Shown piece after piece: positions 1-12,995 of a stretch of 64,000 bases of DNA (the stretch's first letter is position 1; each line of letters starts with the position of its first letter). Made by a program: the position numbers and the translations under genes. The notes beneath the pieces were generated by a model. The model was not told the DNA's origin. It did no database searches and saw only the letters and a program-made list of their open reading frames with translations. This DNA comes from Limonium bicolor (taxonomy: Eukaryota; Streptophyta; Magnoliopsida; Caryophyllales; Plumbaginaceae). Location of the stretch: the NCBI GenBank assembly GCA_023374045.1, contig CM041779.1, forward strand, positions 272,834,062-272,898,061, in the 5' to 3' direction.

Positions 1-145
1 TAGGCCCGATTTGGTTTTGGGGCCTAATTCAAATTTTGAGGCCTATTTGGAATCTGGGACTGATTTGGATTTTTGACTTGATTTGGATTGTGGGATTAAT
101 TTGGGCTTAAGATGGAAAGGCTCAGGTTTGGGCCTCGATAGGATA

Positions 146-345
146 TGGGCCCAGTTGGGTTAGGCCTGAACGAGATATGGACAAGTTAGGTTGGGCCTGA
201 ATGGGCTATGGGTCGAGTTGGGCAATGGGCCTAAATAAGATATGGGCCAAGTTGGGTTGGGCCTGAATGGGCTATGGGCTGAATGGGCTATAGGCTGAGT
301 TAGGTTGGGCCTGAATGGGCTATGGGCCGAAGTTAGATTTAGTTT
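146..345. repeat. Diverged minisatellite, about 32-34 bp unit
   Basis: About five imperfect copies of a unit built from 'GTTGGGTTGGGCCTGAATGG' followed by 'GCTATGGGC' and variants. The copies differ by substitutions and small indels. The short reading frames here only reflect the repeat. The same GGGCC-rich vocabulary recurs at lower density from 1 to 500. Confidence 0.7.
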
Positions 346-1561
346 GGGTTGGATCATGGGTTGTGTCAAATTTGAGCTCGATTGGGCTTTTTGATTTGGG
401 GCAAAGGGGGTCTTATTTGATTTTTGGATGTTTGATTCATTTGATTTTTAGGCCCGATTTAGGCCTTGGGCTTTTTTTATTTTGGGCCGGATCCTTAATA
501 AAAGGAGAATGTGAAGTTGATAACTCTATGCTTATTTCTCTCTTTTTTTTATCAAACTAAATATATGATTTTTATCTTGATTAAGGGCTGGTTTGGAAAG
601 TCTTATAAAAGAAAGGGTTGTTCTCACCGTCCGGACTCTACGGCCCGTTTGAGTGAGACAAACCCTTGACCCTAAAAGCTTTTCTAGAGTGCCCCCAAGG
701 GTCCACTAAAAGGGGGTCATCCTAACGGGCTATCTAGGGCCACCTGTTTCAACCCGTTTCGCTGGTTATGGACTAGGCCTGAAGCAAGCCTAGATTTGGG
801 CCAAGAGTTTCATAGGCCCAAACAGGACCAATCCATTCGTTTGAGAGTTATTAACAAGGAAGATAAGTATTCAAGATAAACAACTGGTATGAATTTCAAA
901 CGATACGCTATACATGCTGGCATGGAATTTCAAATAATCTCACGCGTAGGAAAACAGGAATTCAGAAGTCAATAAGATAATGCAAACGTGGCGACAAGTC
1001 TCCAAAGTTATCTGATTTCCACTATGTAAAAGGAAACAAGCTCTTAATCAAAATGAAAACAGTGAGCTCCAATGTGTGGGTTGTTAATTCATTTTTAATC
1101 TTCTCGTTACAAAAAGAAAAGCATAATTCGATGACCCTAAACTGGCAAAGAGAATGCAACACAACAAAACTCCCTCAAAATAGCGTGGGATCTGGAAACC
1201 AAAAGAAATCTCAACAGGGAACAAAACAAGATTCGTATTCTGAATTGCTTGAATAGAAAAAGTATTTTATGAATCTTAAAGTATCCTAGTCTTATCAGAT
1301 TCTCTAATGGTCATTGATTTACCGCAAGGAAGTGTTTACCCAGAACCAGCTCAAATTTATTAAGTTCACTCCCAAAAGGTCACTATTCTTATCTTAATAC
1401 ACGTTAAGGCCTCAATCACAACTACAAATCAGTGAGCTTCCGCCATCGATTTCTAAGCATTAAAGCTAAAAGAGAAGCTATCCTAACCTCTTGAACTCAA
1501 ATGAATGCAATACTGAAATCAAGATTAAACAGATTCAGACTATGAGTACAGTCGCTCAAGG
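346..1561. other. Non-coding DNA upstream of the copia insertion
   Basis: No reading frame here has recognisable motifs or likely splice structure. The sequence is ordinary AT-rich plant intergenic DNA, with a short GC-richer stretch at about 600-800. The last five bases before the copia LTR (1562-1566, AATAG) are the left target-site duplication. Confidence 0.5.
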
Positions 1562-1566
1562 AATAG

Positions 1567-1849
1567 TAGCAGAACCCTAAATTTTTTCTTAATTGAGTTT
1601 TGGTCATCTCGTCTTTTGTGTACAGCACTTCTTTTTTATTTCTGTTTTGTCTGTTAGTAGGCCAAGCAGCCCATGTTATTTTTTTTATAGTCTTGGGCCT
1701 CGTACCCTTTTTTGTAGTATAGCCCATCATTTCTTTCTGTCTTATCCATTCCTGTAACCTACGACTATAAATAGTCGTATAACCCTTATTATTAAAGTGG
1801 GGTGTAATAATACAAAAAGCACAAGTTATTCTCCGGTGCCTTTCTTTTA
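1567..1849 (+). repeat. 5' LTR of the copia element
   Basis: Begins TAGCAGAACCC and ends TTTCTTTTA, matching 6223-6504 almost base for base. The boundaries are fixed by the flanking AATAG duplication and by the primer-binding site starting at the next base. Confidence 0.93.
1760..1779 (+). promoter_or_regulatory. TATA box inside a perfect palindrome in the copia LTR
   Basis: TACGACTATAAATAGTCGTA is a 20-bp perfect palindrome (9-bp arms around AA) whose centre is a good plant TATA box. It lies about 90 bp before the LTR end, where the promoter of a short copia LTR is expected. The 3' LTR keeps the inner 16 bp (6417-6432) but one outer base has changed. Confidence 0.6.
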
Positions 1850-1862
1850 TGGTATCAAGAGC
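1850..1862 (+). other. Copia primer-binding site (initiator tRNA-Met type)
   Basis: TGGTATCAAGAGC lies directly after the LTR. It matches the usual plant TGGTATCAGAGC (complement of the initiator tRNA-Met 3' end) with one extra A. Confidence 0.85.
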
Positions 1863-1889
1863 ACCCTGGGAAACCTCGATTCCGCCGCC

Positions 1890-2914
1890 ATGAGCAGCTC
1901 AATTGGAAATGAAGGAAGCGACGAAAGCAACCCTACTACAACAACTATTACTCCTCCAATGTCTAATTCTACTCAGTCCATAATGTCTGCTGCGTCTAAT
2001 CTCATCAAGCTCAGACATGATAATTTCAACATGTGGAAAGGTACTCTTCTTCCTTTTCTGAAGGGAAATGATCTTTATAAGTATGTTGATGGGACATGTC
2101 CATGTCCTTCTCTGCTGAATGATGATGGCACTCTCAATACTGCTCACGGCATGTGGAGTAGACAAGACCAGCTTGTTATTAGTGTCCTTTATATGACGCT
2201 AACTGAACCCATTGATGCCCATGTCCTTGGTCTTCCATCGGCTTCAAAAGTTTGGAGACATTAATATGATGTTTTTGCTGCTCAAACATCAGCGCACATT
2301 AGTCAGTATCATCTACAACTGGCCACAATGGAAAAACGAGGAAATGAAACCATCACATAGTATTTTAATAGAACAAGGGATGTAGCAACATCTCTGTCAT
2401 CAGCTGGTCATATTGTGACAGACCGTGAGTTTCAAACCTTCCTCTTAAGAGGATTACCCTCTGAATACAATGCTCTGGTCACTAATATAGTTACCAGACC
2501 CGAAAGCCTTAACCCCTATGAGCTCCTGAGTTATCTTCTCAACCAGGAAGTCATGTTAAATGACCAACAAAAAAAACAAGAAAGCCAAATCTCTTTCAAC
2601 TCCATGGAAAAAAATGATCCAACCAACAACCGGGGAAAGGATTATCCCAACCGTGGCAGAGGCACACAGGGAAAATTCAATAGATCCAGAAATACCCACA
2701 CAAATCAAACAAACCACAACAATCTCTCCACAAATACCAGTCCCTTCTCAGGAAACAACCGAAACACTTTTCAAAAAAAAACCAAACCAGTTCCCTTTTC
2801 TCTGGCCTACCTGACAATAGACCAAAATGCCAAATATGTAAAAAACCCGGTCACACAGCTGATATTTGCTACCACAGATTCAATCAAGCTTATCAAGCCC
2901 CAGTTCCTACCAAC
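1890..2914 (+). pseudogene. Copia gag, broken by two stops and a frameshift
   Basis: This is the capsid part of the copia polyprotein. I chose the ATG at 1890 (MSSSIGNEGS) because the upstream in-frame ATG lies inside the LTR. The region has the N-terminal copia gag signature (LRHDNFNMWKGTLLPFLKG) and the UBN2-like segment around 2415-2560. A zinc knuckle, C-x2-C-x4-H-x4-C (CQICKKPGHTADIC), is encoded near 2828-2870. Lesions: in-frame TAA at 2262-2264, in-frame TAG at 2358-2360, and a frameshift at the nine-A run 2773-2781 that puts the zinc knuckle in the pol frame. No functional Gag can be made from this copy. Confidence 0.85.
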
Positions 2915-5900
2915 ATGGCAGCAAATGCCACCAGCAGATTCAACCCCATCTCCTATAATACCTCAGAATGGATTCCAGACACAGGAGCAACACATCATTT
3001 CACAGGAGATCAATCTAGACTAAATCTTCAATCATCTACCTACACAGGAACTGATGCTGTTTCGCTAGGTGATGGTTCATCTCTGTCTATTTCACATTAT
3101 GGTTCTGGTGATCTTGCAATTTCAGATGCTAAACTTCTCCTTAAGGATATCTATTACTGTCCAAACCTGCATAAGCATCTCATTTCAGTAAGGAAATTCT
3201 GTTGTGACAACATTACATTTTTTGAGTTCTATCCTGATTATTTCTTATTAAAGGACCTGTCTACTCGGAAGACTCTTCTCAAGGGAACAGTTGAAAATGG
3301 GCTCTATGTTTTTCCTATGGATCAAAGATCAAGACCACCTCAACTAAATCTGGGAGAAAAGACCTCACAAGAAACCTGGCACCGAAGACTTGGACACCCT
3401 TCAATAAATATTACCAAAGACATTTTGAGACAGTTTAAACTTCCAGTTTTATCAAACTCTTCTGAGTTTTTCTGTGATGCTTGTAATAAGGGTAAAGGGC
3501 ATGCTTTACCCCACCCCACTACTTTATCTCGGTCTAAGGAACCATTGCAGTTACTTTTTATGGATGTTTGGGGACCTTCTCACACTACCTCAATTGATGG
3601 GCAGCGTTATTTTCTATTAATTGTTGATGATTATTCTAGATACAACTGGCTTATACCTATGTCACAGAAGTCCACTGTGAAGGACATATTTCCTGTTTTC
3701 TATAGACAGGTTTGCACATACTTTGACAGAAAAATCAAGTCCATTCAAGCAGACGGAGGAGGAGAATTTACAGCTCTCAAGGGCTTTCTCTCACAAATGG
3801 GCATTCATCAGACTAACTTGCCCATACTCTCATCAACAAAATGGCATGGTGGAATGTCGCAACAGATTTCTGGTTGAGAAAGGTTTGTCTCTTCTGGCTC
3901 AGGCTCAAATGCCCCTACACTATTGGACCTTTGCTTTCAAAACTGCATCTTATTTAGCTAACAGAACTCCCACTCCAGTCCTCCACCAGAAAACTCCCTA
4001 TGAACTACTAATGGGTACTAAACCAGATTACTCTAAACTTAGGGTTTTTGGTTGTTCTTGTTACCCAAATTTTCGTGCCTCAAACAAGCACAAACTGTCT
4101 TTCAGATCTGAAGAGTGTCTATTCCTAGGATACTCTAACAACCACTCTGGCTATATTTGTCAAAGCCTTTCTTCCCACAAATTCTACACATCCAGAGACA
4201 TCATCTTCAATGAAAACAGTTTTCCTATGACCAAACAACCCACCCAAACACCCCCACCACATGACAACACTACCCAAAATCAAGCCCTAATTCCTTTCAT
4301 ACCTGATTTCATCCCAAACTCATCTGACTACCCACAACCTTCTTCTCAAAATCCAGTATCAGAATCCAGCCCCACCATTTTTCCTAATACTCACACCTCC
4401 ACACCTCCACAAAGTCCATCTTCATCTTTACAATCATCCCCTCACAATCTACATCAACCATCTCCTCCTACTACACCACATTCCTCTCCATCTCTCACAA
4501 ATCAATCTCAAAATGATTCTCCCAATACTGAAACACCAAATTCAAATACTCACAGTCCCCAGAACATTCACCCTATGCAAACTAGAGCAAAACAACAAAT
4601 TTTCAAGCCAAAGACCAGAACTGATGGAACCATTCCATGGCCTCAAACACACAATACATCCAAACAATCAACTGTTCCAGAAGAGCCCACATTCAAACAA
4701 GCAGTTAAATATCCAGAGTGGTGCACGGCAATTCAACAAGAATATCAAGCTCTTCTCCAAACCAACACTTGGACTCTAGTCCCATATAATCAGTCCTATA
4801 ACATTCTTGGAGTCAAGTGGATAATGAAAACAAAGAGAAACTCAGATGGGACCCTTCAAAGGAGAAAAGCAAGACTGGTTGCCCAAGGATTCAACCAAGA
4901 AGCAGGGAAAGACTATGGTGAGACCTACAGTCCAGTTGTTAAAACAGCTAAAATTCGGCTTATTTTTTCTATTGCCACTTCTCTACAGTGGGACATTCAC
5001 CATTTGGATGTTCAAAATGCTTTTCTCCATGGAACCTTAGAGGAGGATGTTTACATCAAACAACCTCCTGGCTTTGTTAGCCCCACTCACCCTAACCATG
5101 TTTGCAAATTAAATAGGTCTCTTTATGGCCTAAAACAGTCCCCAAGGACATGGTACTCTACTCTTAGCTCTTTTCTCATTGAAATTGGCTTTACACCAGC
5201 CAAATCAGATTATTCCCTTTTCATATTCAATCATCACACAGACCTAGTCTACCTTCTGGTGTATGTGGATGACATCCTCATCACTGCCTCAAATCCTTCT
5301 CTAATCCACAAACTTATTTCTACCCTATCTCATAAATTTCCAGTCAAACACATGGGTCCTGTAAATTATTTTCTCGGCATACAGGTTCAGAAAACAAAAA
5401 CTGCAACCATCCTCAGTCAAACAAAATACATAGACACTCTCATCTCCAAGGCAGGTCTCACCACAACAAAAACAGTTTCAAATCCCAGTTCTCTCACAAA
5501 CAATTTTTCATCCAATGAGTCACCTCTATTTGAAAATCCTACCTTCTACAGAAGCATAGTAGGAGGGCTCCAGTATCTCTCACTTACTAGGCCCGACATT
5601 GCATATGCAGTCAACAAAGTGTGTCAATTCATGCATCAACCAAGACAAATTCACTGGCACGGAGTGAAAAGGATCATTCGTTACCTCAAAGAAACCCGTG
5701 AACTAGGGCTCATCTTCTCTGCTCAACCTCTCAACCCTCTCCATGTGTATACAGATGCGGATTGGGCCGGCTCCCCACTAGACCGCCGCTCCACTGCTGG
5801 ATATGCAGTTTTTCTCGGGGAACATCTAATATCCTGGAGTGCAAAGAAACAAACTTCAGTATCCAGGTCATCCACAGAAGCTGAGTTTAAAGGCTTAGCT

Positions 5901-6236
5901 AACGCTGCTGCTGAATCGATTTGGATACAAAACTTGATGGGAGAAATGGGACTTTACCTTAATCAAGCTCTGATCTTGCATTGTGACAACGTCGGTGCAA
6001 CCTTCTTGGCATCAAATCCGGTTATGCATAGCAGGGCAAAACACATCCAAATTGATTATTGCTTCATGAGAGAACGTCTTGCAAATCACACCCTCAGCAT
6101 CACCTATATCCCCAGCAAAGATCAGTTGGCCGATTTATTTACAAAACCTCTCACTAACTCTCGCTTTCAGCAGTTACGATTCCAATTTCCTTTGGGGCAG
6201 GAAATTTCGAATCGAGGGGGAATAGCAGAACCCTAA
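2915..6236 (+). pseudogene. Copia pol (PR-INT-RT-RH), frameshifted in integrase
   Basis: The polyprotein contains an aspartic protease (WIPDTGATHHF, near residue 22 of the 2915 frame) and the GAG-pre-integrase HHCC region (WHRRLGHPS ... FCDACNKGK). The integrase core has D (MDVWGP), D (IQADGGGEF) and E (NGMVEC). Reverse transcriptase has WIMKTKRN and YVDDILITA; RNase H has YTDADWAGS, SSTEAEF and HCDN. A frameshift at about 3811-3820 separates the first two integrase acidic residues from the third. The long frame 3723-6236 is otherwise open. The coding frame runs through the polypurine tract and stops 12-14 bp inside the 3' LTR (TAA 6234-6236). Confidence 0.88.
6213..6222 (+). other. Copia polypurine tract
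   Basis: CGAGGGGGAA abuts the 3' LTR. It also encodes part of the C-terminus of the polyprotein. Confidence 0.8.
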
Positions 6237-6504
6237 ATTGTTTCTTAATTGAGTTTTGGTCATCTCGTCTTTTGTGTACAGCACTTCTTTTTTATTTCTG
6301 TTTTGTCTGTTAGTAGGCCAAGCAGCCCATGTTATTTTTTTATAGTCTTGGGCCTCGTACCCTTTTTTGTAGTATAGCCCATCATTTCTTTCTGTCTTAT
6401 CCATTCCTGTAACCTACGACTATAAATAGTCGAATAACCCTTATTATTAAAGTGGGGTGTAATAATACAAAAAGCACAAGATATTCTCCGGTGCCTTTCT
6501 TTTA
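6223..6504 (+). repeat. 3' LTR of the copia element
   Basis: Nearly identical to 1567-1849, with the same TA...TA ends. The next five bases, AATAG (6505-6509), are the right target-site duplication. Confidence 0.93.
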
Positions 6505-7793
6505 AATAGCACGTGTGTTACCAAATCAACAGAGTATGCAAACAAGCAAAGGGGAGCCAGAAAACCAACTTGGATTAAGGATAACACCAGCAGAAGAAGG
6601 ATGGGTCTCACTGTCGGAACAAAATGCAAAACGAAACACCAAGACACAGATGGTAAAACAAGTTAGTTTGATACTTATGTTTAAACAAATGAATGACCGA
6701 ACAAAGAATGGAAAGACAAGAGAAATAAGCAGGAGGTTATCGATCCATATTAACAGCCGTGGTGAACTGATTTCGAGTTCGACATGGCAGATCCAAAAGT
6801 ATGACCCATGTTCTGAACATCTCGTATGGAGGGCAGAGACATCACGCAACACAGTCCTGGTTTGCTCTTATTTTGGCTTAAGATAGACTCGATGAAACCT
6901 GGATCATAGAGAGACATGGCAGAACAGGGAGCAACAAACCTCTTTCCAGCAATATTTCACAAAGGGGAAGGACTCTACAATGAGTCGCACGCAGCTGAAT
7001 AAGTAGGGGACTTCACACCCATCGTGGGTTAAGTCATTACGTAGAGAAGAATCTTGAGATGTAAAATCACAGACAACAATGAAATCTTAAACTTCGTTTT
7101 TTTTAGAACAGGTGGAAGAGAAAATAACTTAATATAACAAAATTCACATGAAAAGAAGGAGCAGTAATGTTAGCATAAAACCATGATTCTCAACCAACTC
7201 TTGAAACCAGAGGCCATTCTGAGCTTGGTATTCATGCAGTTGGTGTATAATCGAACAAATCGCACAGTTGGCAGAAGAGTGCCATAATAATACTATAACC
7301 GAGACTAAAAATCGCAACAATGTTTGGAGATTAGAGGTATATTTCAAACCAAAGGTTCGCAGAGCTGTCGTGTAGCCGGATTAAATTGAAAATCAGAACA
7401 GAAAAACATTAACACCTGAGTTTGTGCGGGGATCGAAATGAAAAGAAAACGCGAGAGGTAAAGGGATGGATGCTAGCATCGGAAATAAGCATATAAAGCA
7501 TTTTATCTCTACATTCATTTATATGGATGCAATTATATTTCTTTACACCGAAAAGGAAAAAACAAAAGAATACAATATCCGTACAATTTTGTAACTAAAA
7601 GACGCCTCAGGGTAAACAAAGAAATAATAGAATATATGATGCGAGGGGAATCCTATGGATGGACAAAGTCGTAGTATACTATAACTGACTGTAATGATGT
7701 ATTACTACCAGCTCAGCTCCAGAGGAAAGTTCATATTTGGAAAAGCTACGAGCGAACTAATTTACACAAGCTTTTGATTTCTGGAATTTTTAA
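6505..7793. other. Intergenic DNA and probable 3' UTR of the coiled-coil gene
   Basis: No protein-coding signal was recognised. The part nearest 7793 should contain the 3' UTR of the minus-strand gene, and an AT-rich stretch at about 7480-7600 could hold its polyadenylation signals. I cannot place the cleavage site. Confidence 0.45.
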
Positions 7794-10700
7794 TCAGCTT
7801 CTCCCGTTCTTCAAGTTTCGCAAGGCCATAACCAGCTGTTGCCTTTCGCCCTCCACCTCTGCAAACTTCAGACTTATATCTGAGTATCTTTGCTGCATTT
7901 CCTTCAACTCATTGTCCATGCAAACATTCTTTTCTCTCATCGATTCCATCTCCTTCAACATCGCATCACGATCGCTTTGTAACCTTGAGTATTCACTGCT
8001 ATTGTAATAATAACAAAGACCCACCACAAGCAAAAACATATAAATAAACTATTCATTCAGCAATTCTAAACATTTCGGGTGAAACATTTCAGGATTACCT
8101 ATTTACTGACGTATCAACTTGATTAATAATTGGATGTGATCTTTGAACTTCTTTCTCGGGATGCATGTTCAAGATGCCTTCGCATGTACCGTCCACCTGT
8201 AGGTAGGAGAGAAACACAAGAAAACACAAGGAAAAAGGATTTGTTCCTGAAGTCCAACAAAATGATAAAATTGACATAAGGTTCTGAGCATACATATATA
8301 AACACTTGATTACCTTCAGGCGTTCTTCCACACAGCTGTTTGTGCTGGTTTGGTTCAATTCATCCAACCTCAGCTCAAGTTCTTCAATTTTATTATGAAG
8401 ATCTTTCTCCTTTTCAAGAAACTCATTTGCAGAGGTCTCAAGGGCTGCTTCCTTAAGCTTGATCTGACCCTGTTCAATAATAGCAAAATCAACGTCACCA
8501 TACACTTTTTTTTTAACAACTTATCATTGGATTTTAATGTTGAAACAAAACAGCCATCTGCAATTATATTGAGCATCCCATTAAAACAGCAGTAGAAGAT
8601 GCGGAAATGTAATACAGAACAGAAAAGCAGCAAACAGAAAGAATCAAGTTTTATTACTGGGACTTCAAACATACCTCCAGTACTTTTATTTTCTCCCTCA
8701 GAGCGGCAGCCTCTCTAGAACCACGTATATTTATTTCTGCAGTCTTATTGATCCTAGGGACAGCCTTTGTCCTGTCTGAAGCAGCTGCCACTCGTCCATT
8801 ATTGTCCTTGAGTTTCCTCTCCATATTTGTAAGTGCCTCATCCTTCTTCTTGAGCTCATTTTTCAGCTGCTGTACTTGCTTCTTCAGTTTCTCTTTCTCC
8901 ACCTCATTCTCGTACAGTGACTTATGTAGCTCTTCACATTCAGACCTCCGAGTTTCAATTTCAGATTGCAATATTGTAAGGGCCATTTCCTTTTCCTCCT
9001 TAAGGCATCTCACCACATTTAGTTCCTCAACTGACTTCTCTGCTTGTTGCTTTTCCAAATCAATCTGAGCTTCTAATTTGTGCTTTTCCATTTCCTTCCT
9101 CTGAATAAGTACATCTCTTTCTTTGACAAGCGCTTTCACCTGTTCAAGCTCGGCTTTCAGCCCTGCCTCTTGTTCATCTCTTTCAACTTGCATCGTCTTT
9201 TGTTTAATATCCTCCAGCAATCCATCTATTTGCTCTGATTTTGAGCTTATCTGATGACGAAGATTCAGCACCAGAGCTTCACAATCATCTTTCACAGATT
9301 GAGCCTCATCCTTAGCCTCTCGAAGTGATTCTTCCAGTTGGTGATTCAACAATCTCAACTCACCAGCTTCAGCCAAAGCCTTTGAAGCTACTTTCTGGTT
9401 AGCCTCAAAGGTTGATTGCATTTGCTGTGAGAGTTTCTTGAATTCATCCTGAAGCCTCTCGGCTGTGTTGGCATTCTTCCATCTGGTCAATATCAAGGTT
9501 TCTTCTGCTCTGATTGCCCGCTTCTCCAGTTCCACTTTGGAACGGGTTACATCTGCAAGATCTGCTTCAAAAGCTTGCACTTGTTTATCCAGTTCCTCTT
9601 CAAGGCTCTGGATATTGCTCTCCAGCTCCTTTATAGTACCCAAGAACTTTGACGATTCCTTGGATTGCTTCGTCAGTTCAGCTTGTAGATTTTCTATCCT
9701 GCTCTCAAGCTCTTCTTTGGTTGATCTAAGGACATCTTCTGTTTTGGTAACTAGCTGTTCTTGCTCTTCTTTGGCACGGACCACAGTTTCAAGTTTAGTT
9801 TCAAACCCTTTAGCCTGTGTTTCTAGTTCTCCCTCAAGTGTCTGAACATGGTTTTCTAGCTTCTTAATCGTGACCAATGAATCCGCATACTCATTTGATC
9901 GCTTGTTGAGCTCCTGTTCCAGCTTCTCTACCTTCTTATTGAGCTCGTTAATGGTAACATAAGAATTGGAATTTTCATATTGAAGTCTAAGCTCTTCTTG
10001 AAGCTGGCTTTGCTCCAGTCTTTGGGACATGTCATGGTTTTCCTGCTTCATTATCTCGTAGTCAAGAGCAAGCTGCTCAATTTGCATCTCCAGCTCATCC
10101 TTGTCTCTCCTGTACATTTCCATTTCACTACGGAGATCCATAATCCTCTGTTCAAGGATGTATGCATCTTTAGCATCGCTATGCTGCTTAACAAGTTCTT
10201 CTAGTGCTTTTTGCTCCTCATCGTCATCACTCTGGCCTTGCCCCTCTGGAACCCTTTCCCCTTCTTCCACACAGGACTTACCAGAGACTGAACTGCTCGT
10301 TAATTCACTGCTGTCCCCTTTATCTTTTTGCTCTAGCATATGCTCCAAGTCTTGCACAGCTAATATCAGTTCAGAATTGGAGTCCTGGGTCTTTTGCAGC
10401 TGAATTCGAAGATTGGCATTGAGATCCTTCTCATAACTGAGTTCCTGTCTTGATTCATCAAGAAGGGCCCATGGGTCCCCTTCAAATCCAGATCTGTTCA
10501 TTGATTTCAATTCATCTATACGCTTGCTGGACAATTTGAGCTTTTCATAATCTGCCTTGAAAGCGTCTCTTTCCTCCTTCAAAGAAACAATTTCTTTCAA
10601 GAGATCATGAACTCTTTTACTCTCCTTAACAACCTGTTTCCGTAGAGTATTCAGCTCCAAGTCTGACATTTCGGCCTTCCTGGACAGATGAAGAAGCTCA

Positions 10701-12995
10701 GTTTTTAGCTTCTCTACAGAAGAAAAATTGAGCCTTGGGCTGTTGGTGGAGTCATCAGTACTCGTGGTAGCTGATGACCAATCTGATCTTGCTTTCTGTT
10801 CATTGTTAAACACTGGAGCGTCGGCAGCTGGATCTAGTGGCATGTTGCTGCTTTTCGGTTCATTTTCTGGTGGTGTATTCAATCCAGAGCTGCTACTAGA
10901 AGAGCTGCTGGACAACGTAATGTCAGAACCGATGGAAGCCCGTGGAACACCACCTTTTAAATCGGTGGTGTTTGACACAGTTTTGCTCAATGGTTCTTCT
11001 TCTTCCTGTGTGCGGCAAACAAAGAAAGAAATTGATCAAAAGTAATCACTTTCCATCGGGAATAATATAAGTCCAGGAAGTTTTTTAAGTTCTAACTTGT
11101 ACGGAGGTAATAGTGAAGAGGACTTTAGACAAGACAGATAGCTGAGCACATGTATTTTCTACCTCGGCAAACATAGACATAACTGACAATTAGATACTAT
11201 CATTAAGCAGCACTCTCCATCTGATCAGACACATACAATAATAATCTAATGAATATATTACTACTACGTTGGGAGAACCACAAGATCATTGATACTAGTA
11301 TATACGACATTGAGTGGCAAAGGGTTACACTATACTATACACAGTATGAAAATTGACCTCCTTTGGGTTTATGTCGGTATTCTTTTGTGCATCACCGTTA
11401 CTGAAATGTCTCTTCAAGCTCCTATCTTCGGACTTTATTCTAATAACTTCATCTTCAAGTTGTCTGTACAACATTACATTAATAATCAACGCTACAGTTA
11501 AGCATGCCTCAGGGCTACCGTTATATAAATTGCATGAACCGCAATGTCATTACATCGATTGTTTTACCTTTCATTAGCAGATTCTTGTATTCTTTGTACT
11601 GAAATCTGTGATGCCCCGTAAAAGAGAAGGAAAAAAGTAAAACAAAAGGTACAGTTCAGATTCGTCAGAACATTATATATACCAAAATAACAATAGATGA
11701 ATTAACACAAACTGAAGTTTGCTTAAGCAGATCGATCGATCTCAACATATTTGATCAAAATTAATCTCGATCTAGCAGCATGTTCAGCCATTGATGTGTT
11801 AGTGTGTATGTACAAGTGTGAGCATGCAAGGAATGAGAGTTTGAGTGGGGAGAACAGGGCAAAGCAGTGCACTAACATGCAGAACGGGACCTGTAGATTC
11901 GGAGGTGTTGAAAGGCAGAGAAATTGAAGCAGCCTTAGTTGCTTCAGCATAGTCTGCAATATTTACAGAGACCTCCCCAACAACCGTGTTTTTTGATGAA
12001 GAAGCCTAGAATATTCGTAGAAAACAGTGAATTATCAATTTTTCCAATGCACAAAAGCAAAGGAACAACATTCAGATTAAGAATACAACTGACTGAATAA
12101 AAACACAGCACAGATTCTTTATACAGCAGATTAGGAGGAAAAACGAAACGAAGATGGAGTTGAAATAGAAAGAGAAGAGTTGATCAACTTGATTAGTGAT
12201 CATACATTACATACAATTGAAACAATGAAATGGTAGAATTTTTCATGAATTTTCCCAGTCCTTTGATCCTGAGCGAATTTAATCCGCTCATAAAGAGAAT
12301 TCTCCCAGAAGCAACAGTCTTCTCTGATAACCGCTTTCTCTAGCTTGGCCGTGGGCTTCCCAGTGTCGAATGGGACCAGCGATAGAACCAATGCATTTTC
12401 ACCGTACTGGGACACCTGATTTACACAAGAGTATAGAAGTGTACAGAAAAAGTAATTATTGTTATCATCGATTCATTCATCAATGCCATGCCAATAAATT
12501 CTGCTCAGTAATAAGCAACTGAATTAAACTCAATCGATATAAAAGAAGTCGAAAATCGAGTACATTAGTAGTACGATTTATTCCATCATGCGCCACCGCT
12601 ATTGAATTTATAAGAGAGTAGGTAGTATAGAAACTAGAAAGAATAAATTAATTTTAACCGATAGAAGCACCGACAAAGCAGAGTCCCTCCCTACAAAGTA
12701 CAGGCGAAGGCGAGACTGACGATTAGAGCGTATACTATAGCATTGAAGGAAAAAAAAAAGTTGAGTTTGGATTGAAATGCAGGAGATTGTGAAGATGTAA
12801 GGTAATCTGAATCACCATTATTCTCCCAGACAGAGCGACGAAGAAGAAGCGGAAGGAAGAAGAAAATTCAAGGAAGGGATTTGAACTAACTAGTATTAAA
12901 TGAGTGAGTCACACCTGAGTAACGTGGAACCGCAATTTAAAGAGAGCGGTGAACTTGTTAGTCCTCTCGCTCCTCCATCTCGTGGACTTGAACAT
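7794..12995 (-). CDS. NT-C2 domain long coiled-coil protein (myosin heavy chain-related family), nine exons
   Basis: Exons on the minus strand: 12995-12915, 12415-12215, 12005-11877, 11605-11568, 11463-11358, 11005-8675, 8469-8314, 8196-8099, 7995-7794. All introns are GT-AG and all phases join, giving 3,342 nt (1,113 codons plus stop). The start ATG at 12995 opens MFKSTRWRSERTNKF, typical of this plant family. Residues about 6-145 form an NT-C2 (EEIG1/EHBP1-type) domain, with SLVPFDTGKPTAKLEKA in exon 2 and VVGEVSVNIADYAEATKAAS in exon 3. A low-complexity Ser-rich linker follows, then a coiled coil from about residue 275 nearly to the C-terminus (KLKTELLHLSRKAEMSDLEL onward). No membrane segment or myosin motor is present. 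The known relatives are Arabidopsis proteins of about 1,000 residues called 'myosin heavy chain-related'. A membrane-tethering or cytoskeletal scaffold role is inferred only. No lesion was seen. Confidence 0.88.

Larger units (their letters stand above)
1567..6504 (+). mobile_element. Full-length Ty1/copia LTR retrotransposon
   Basis: The order is LTR (283 bp), primer-binding site, gag, protease, integrase, reverse transcriptase, RNase H, polypurine tract, LTR (282 bp). Integrase before reverse transcriptase is diagnostic of Ty1/copia. The 5-bp duplication AATAG flanks both ends (1562-1566 and 6505-6509). By eye the two LTRs differ by about three substitutions and one T-run indel, so the insertion is fairly young. 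The LTR ends are TA...TA instead of TG...CA. The polyprotein has two premature stops in gag and at least two frameshifts, so this copy could move only with proteins supplied in trans. Confidence 0.95.

Noticed and set aside
8748..10422. Several plus-strand open frames (for example 8748-9068, 9465-9845, 10101-10403)
   Set aside because: They are antisense shadows of the long minus-strand coiled-coil exon; their Ser/Leu-rich composition is the mirror of Glu/Lys-rich heptads.
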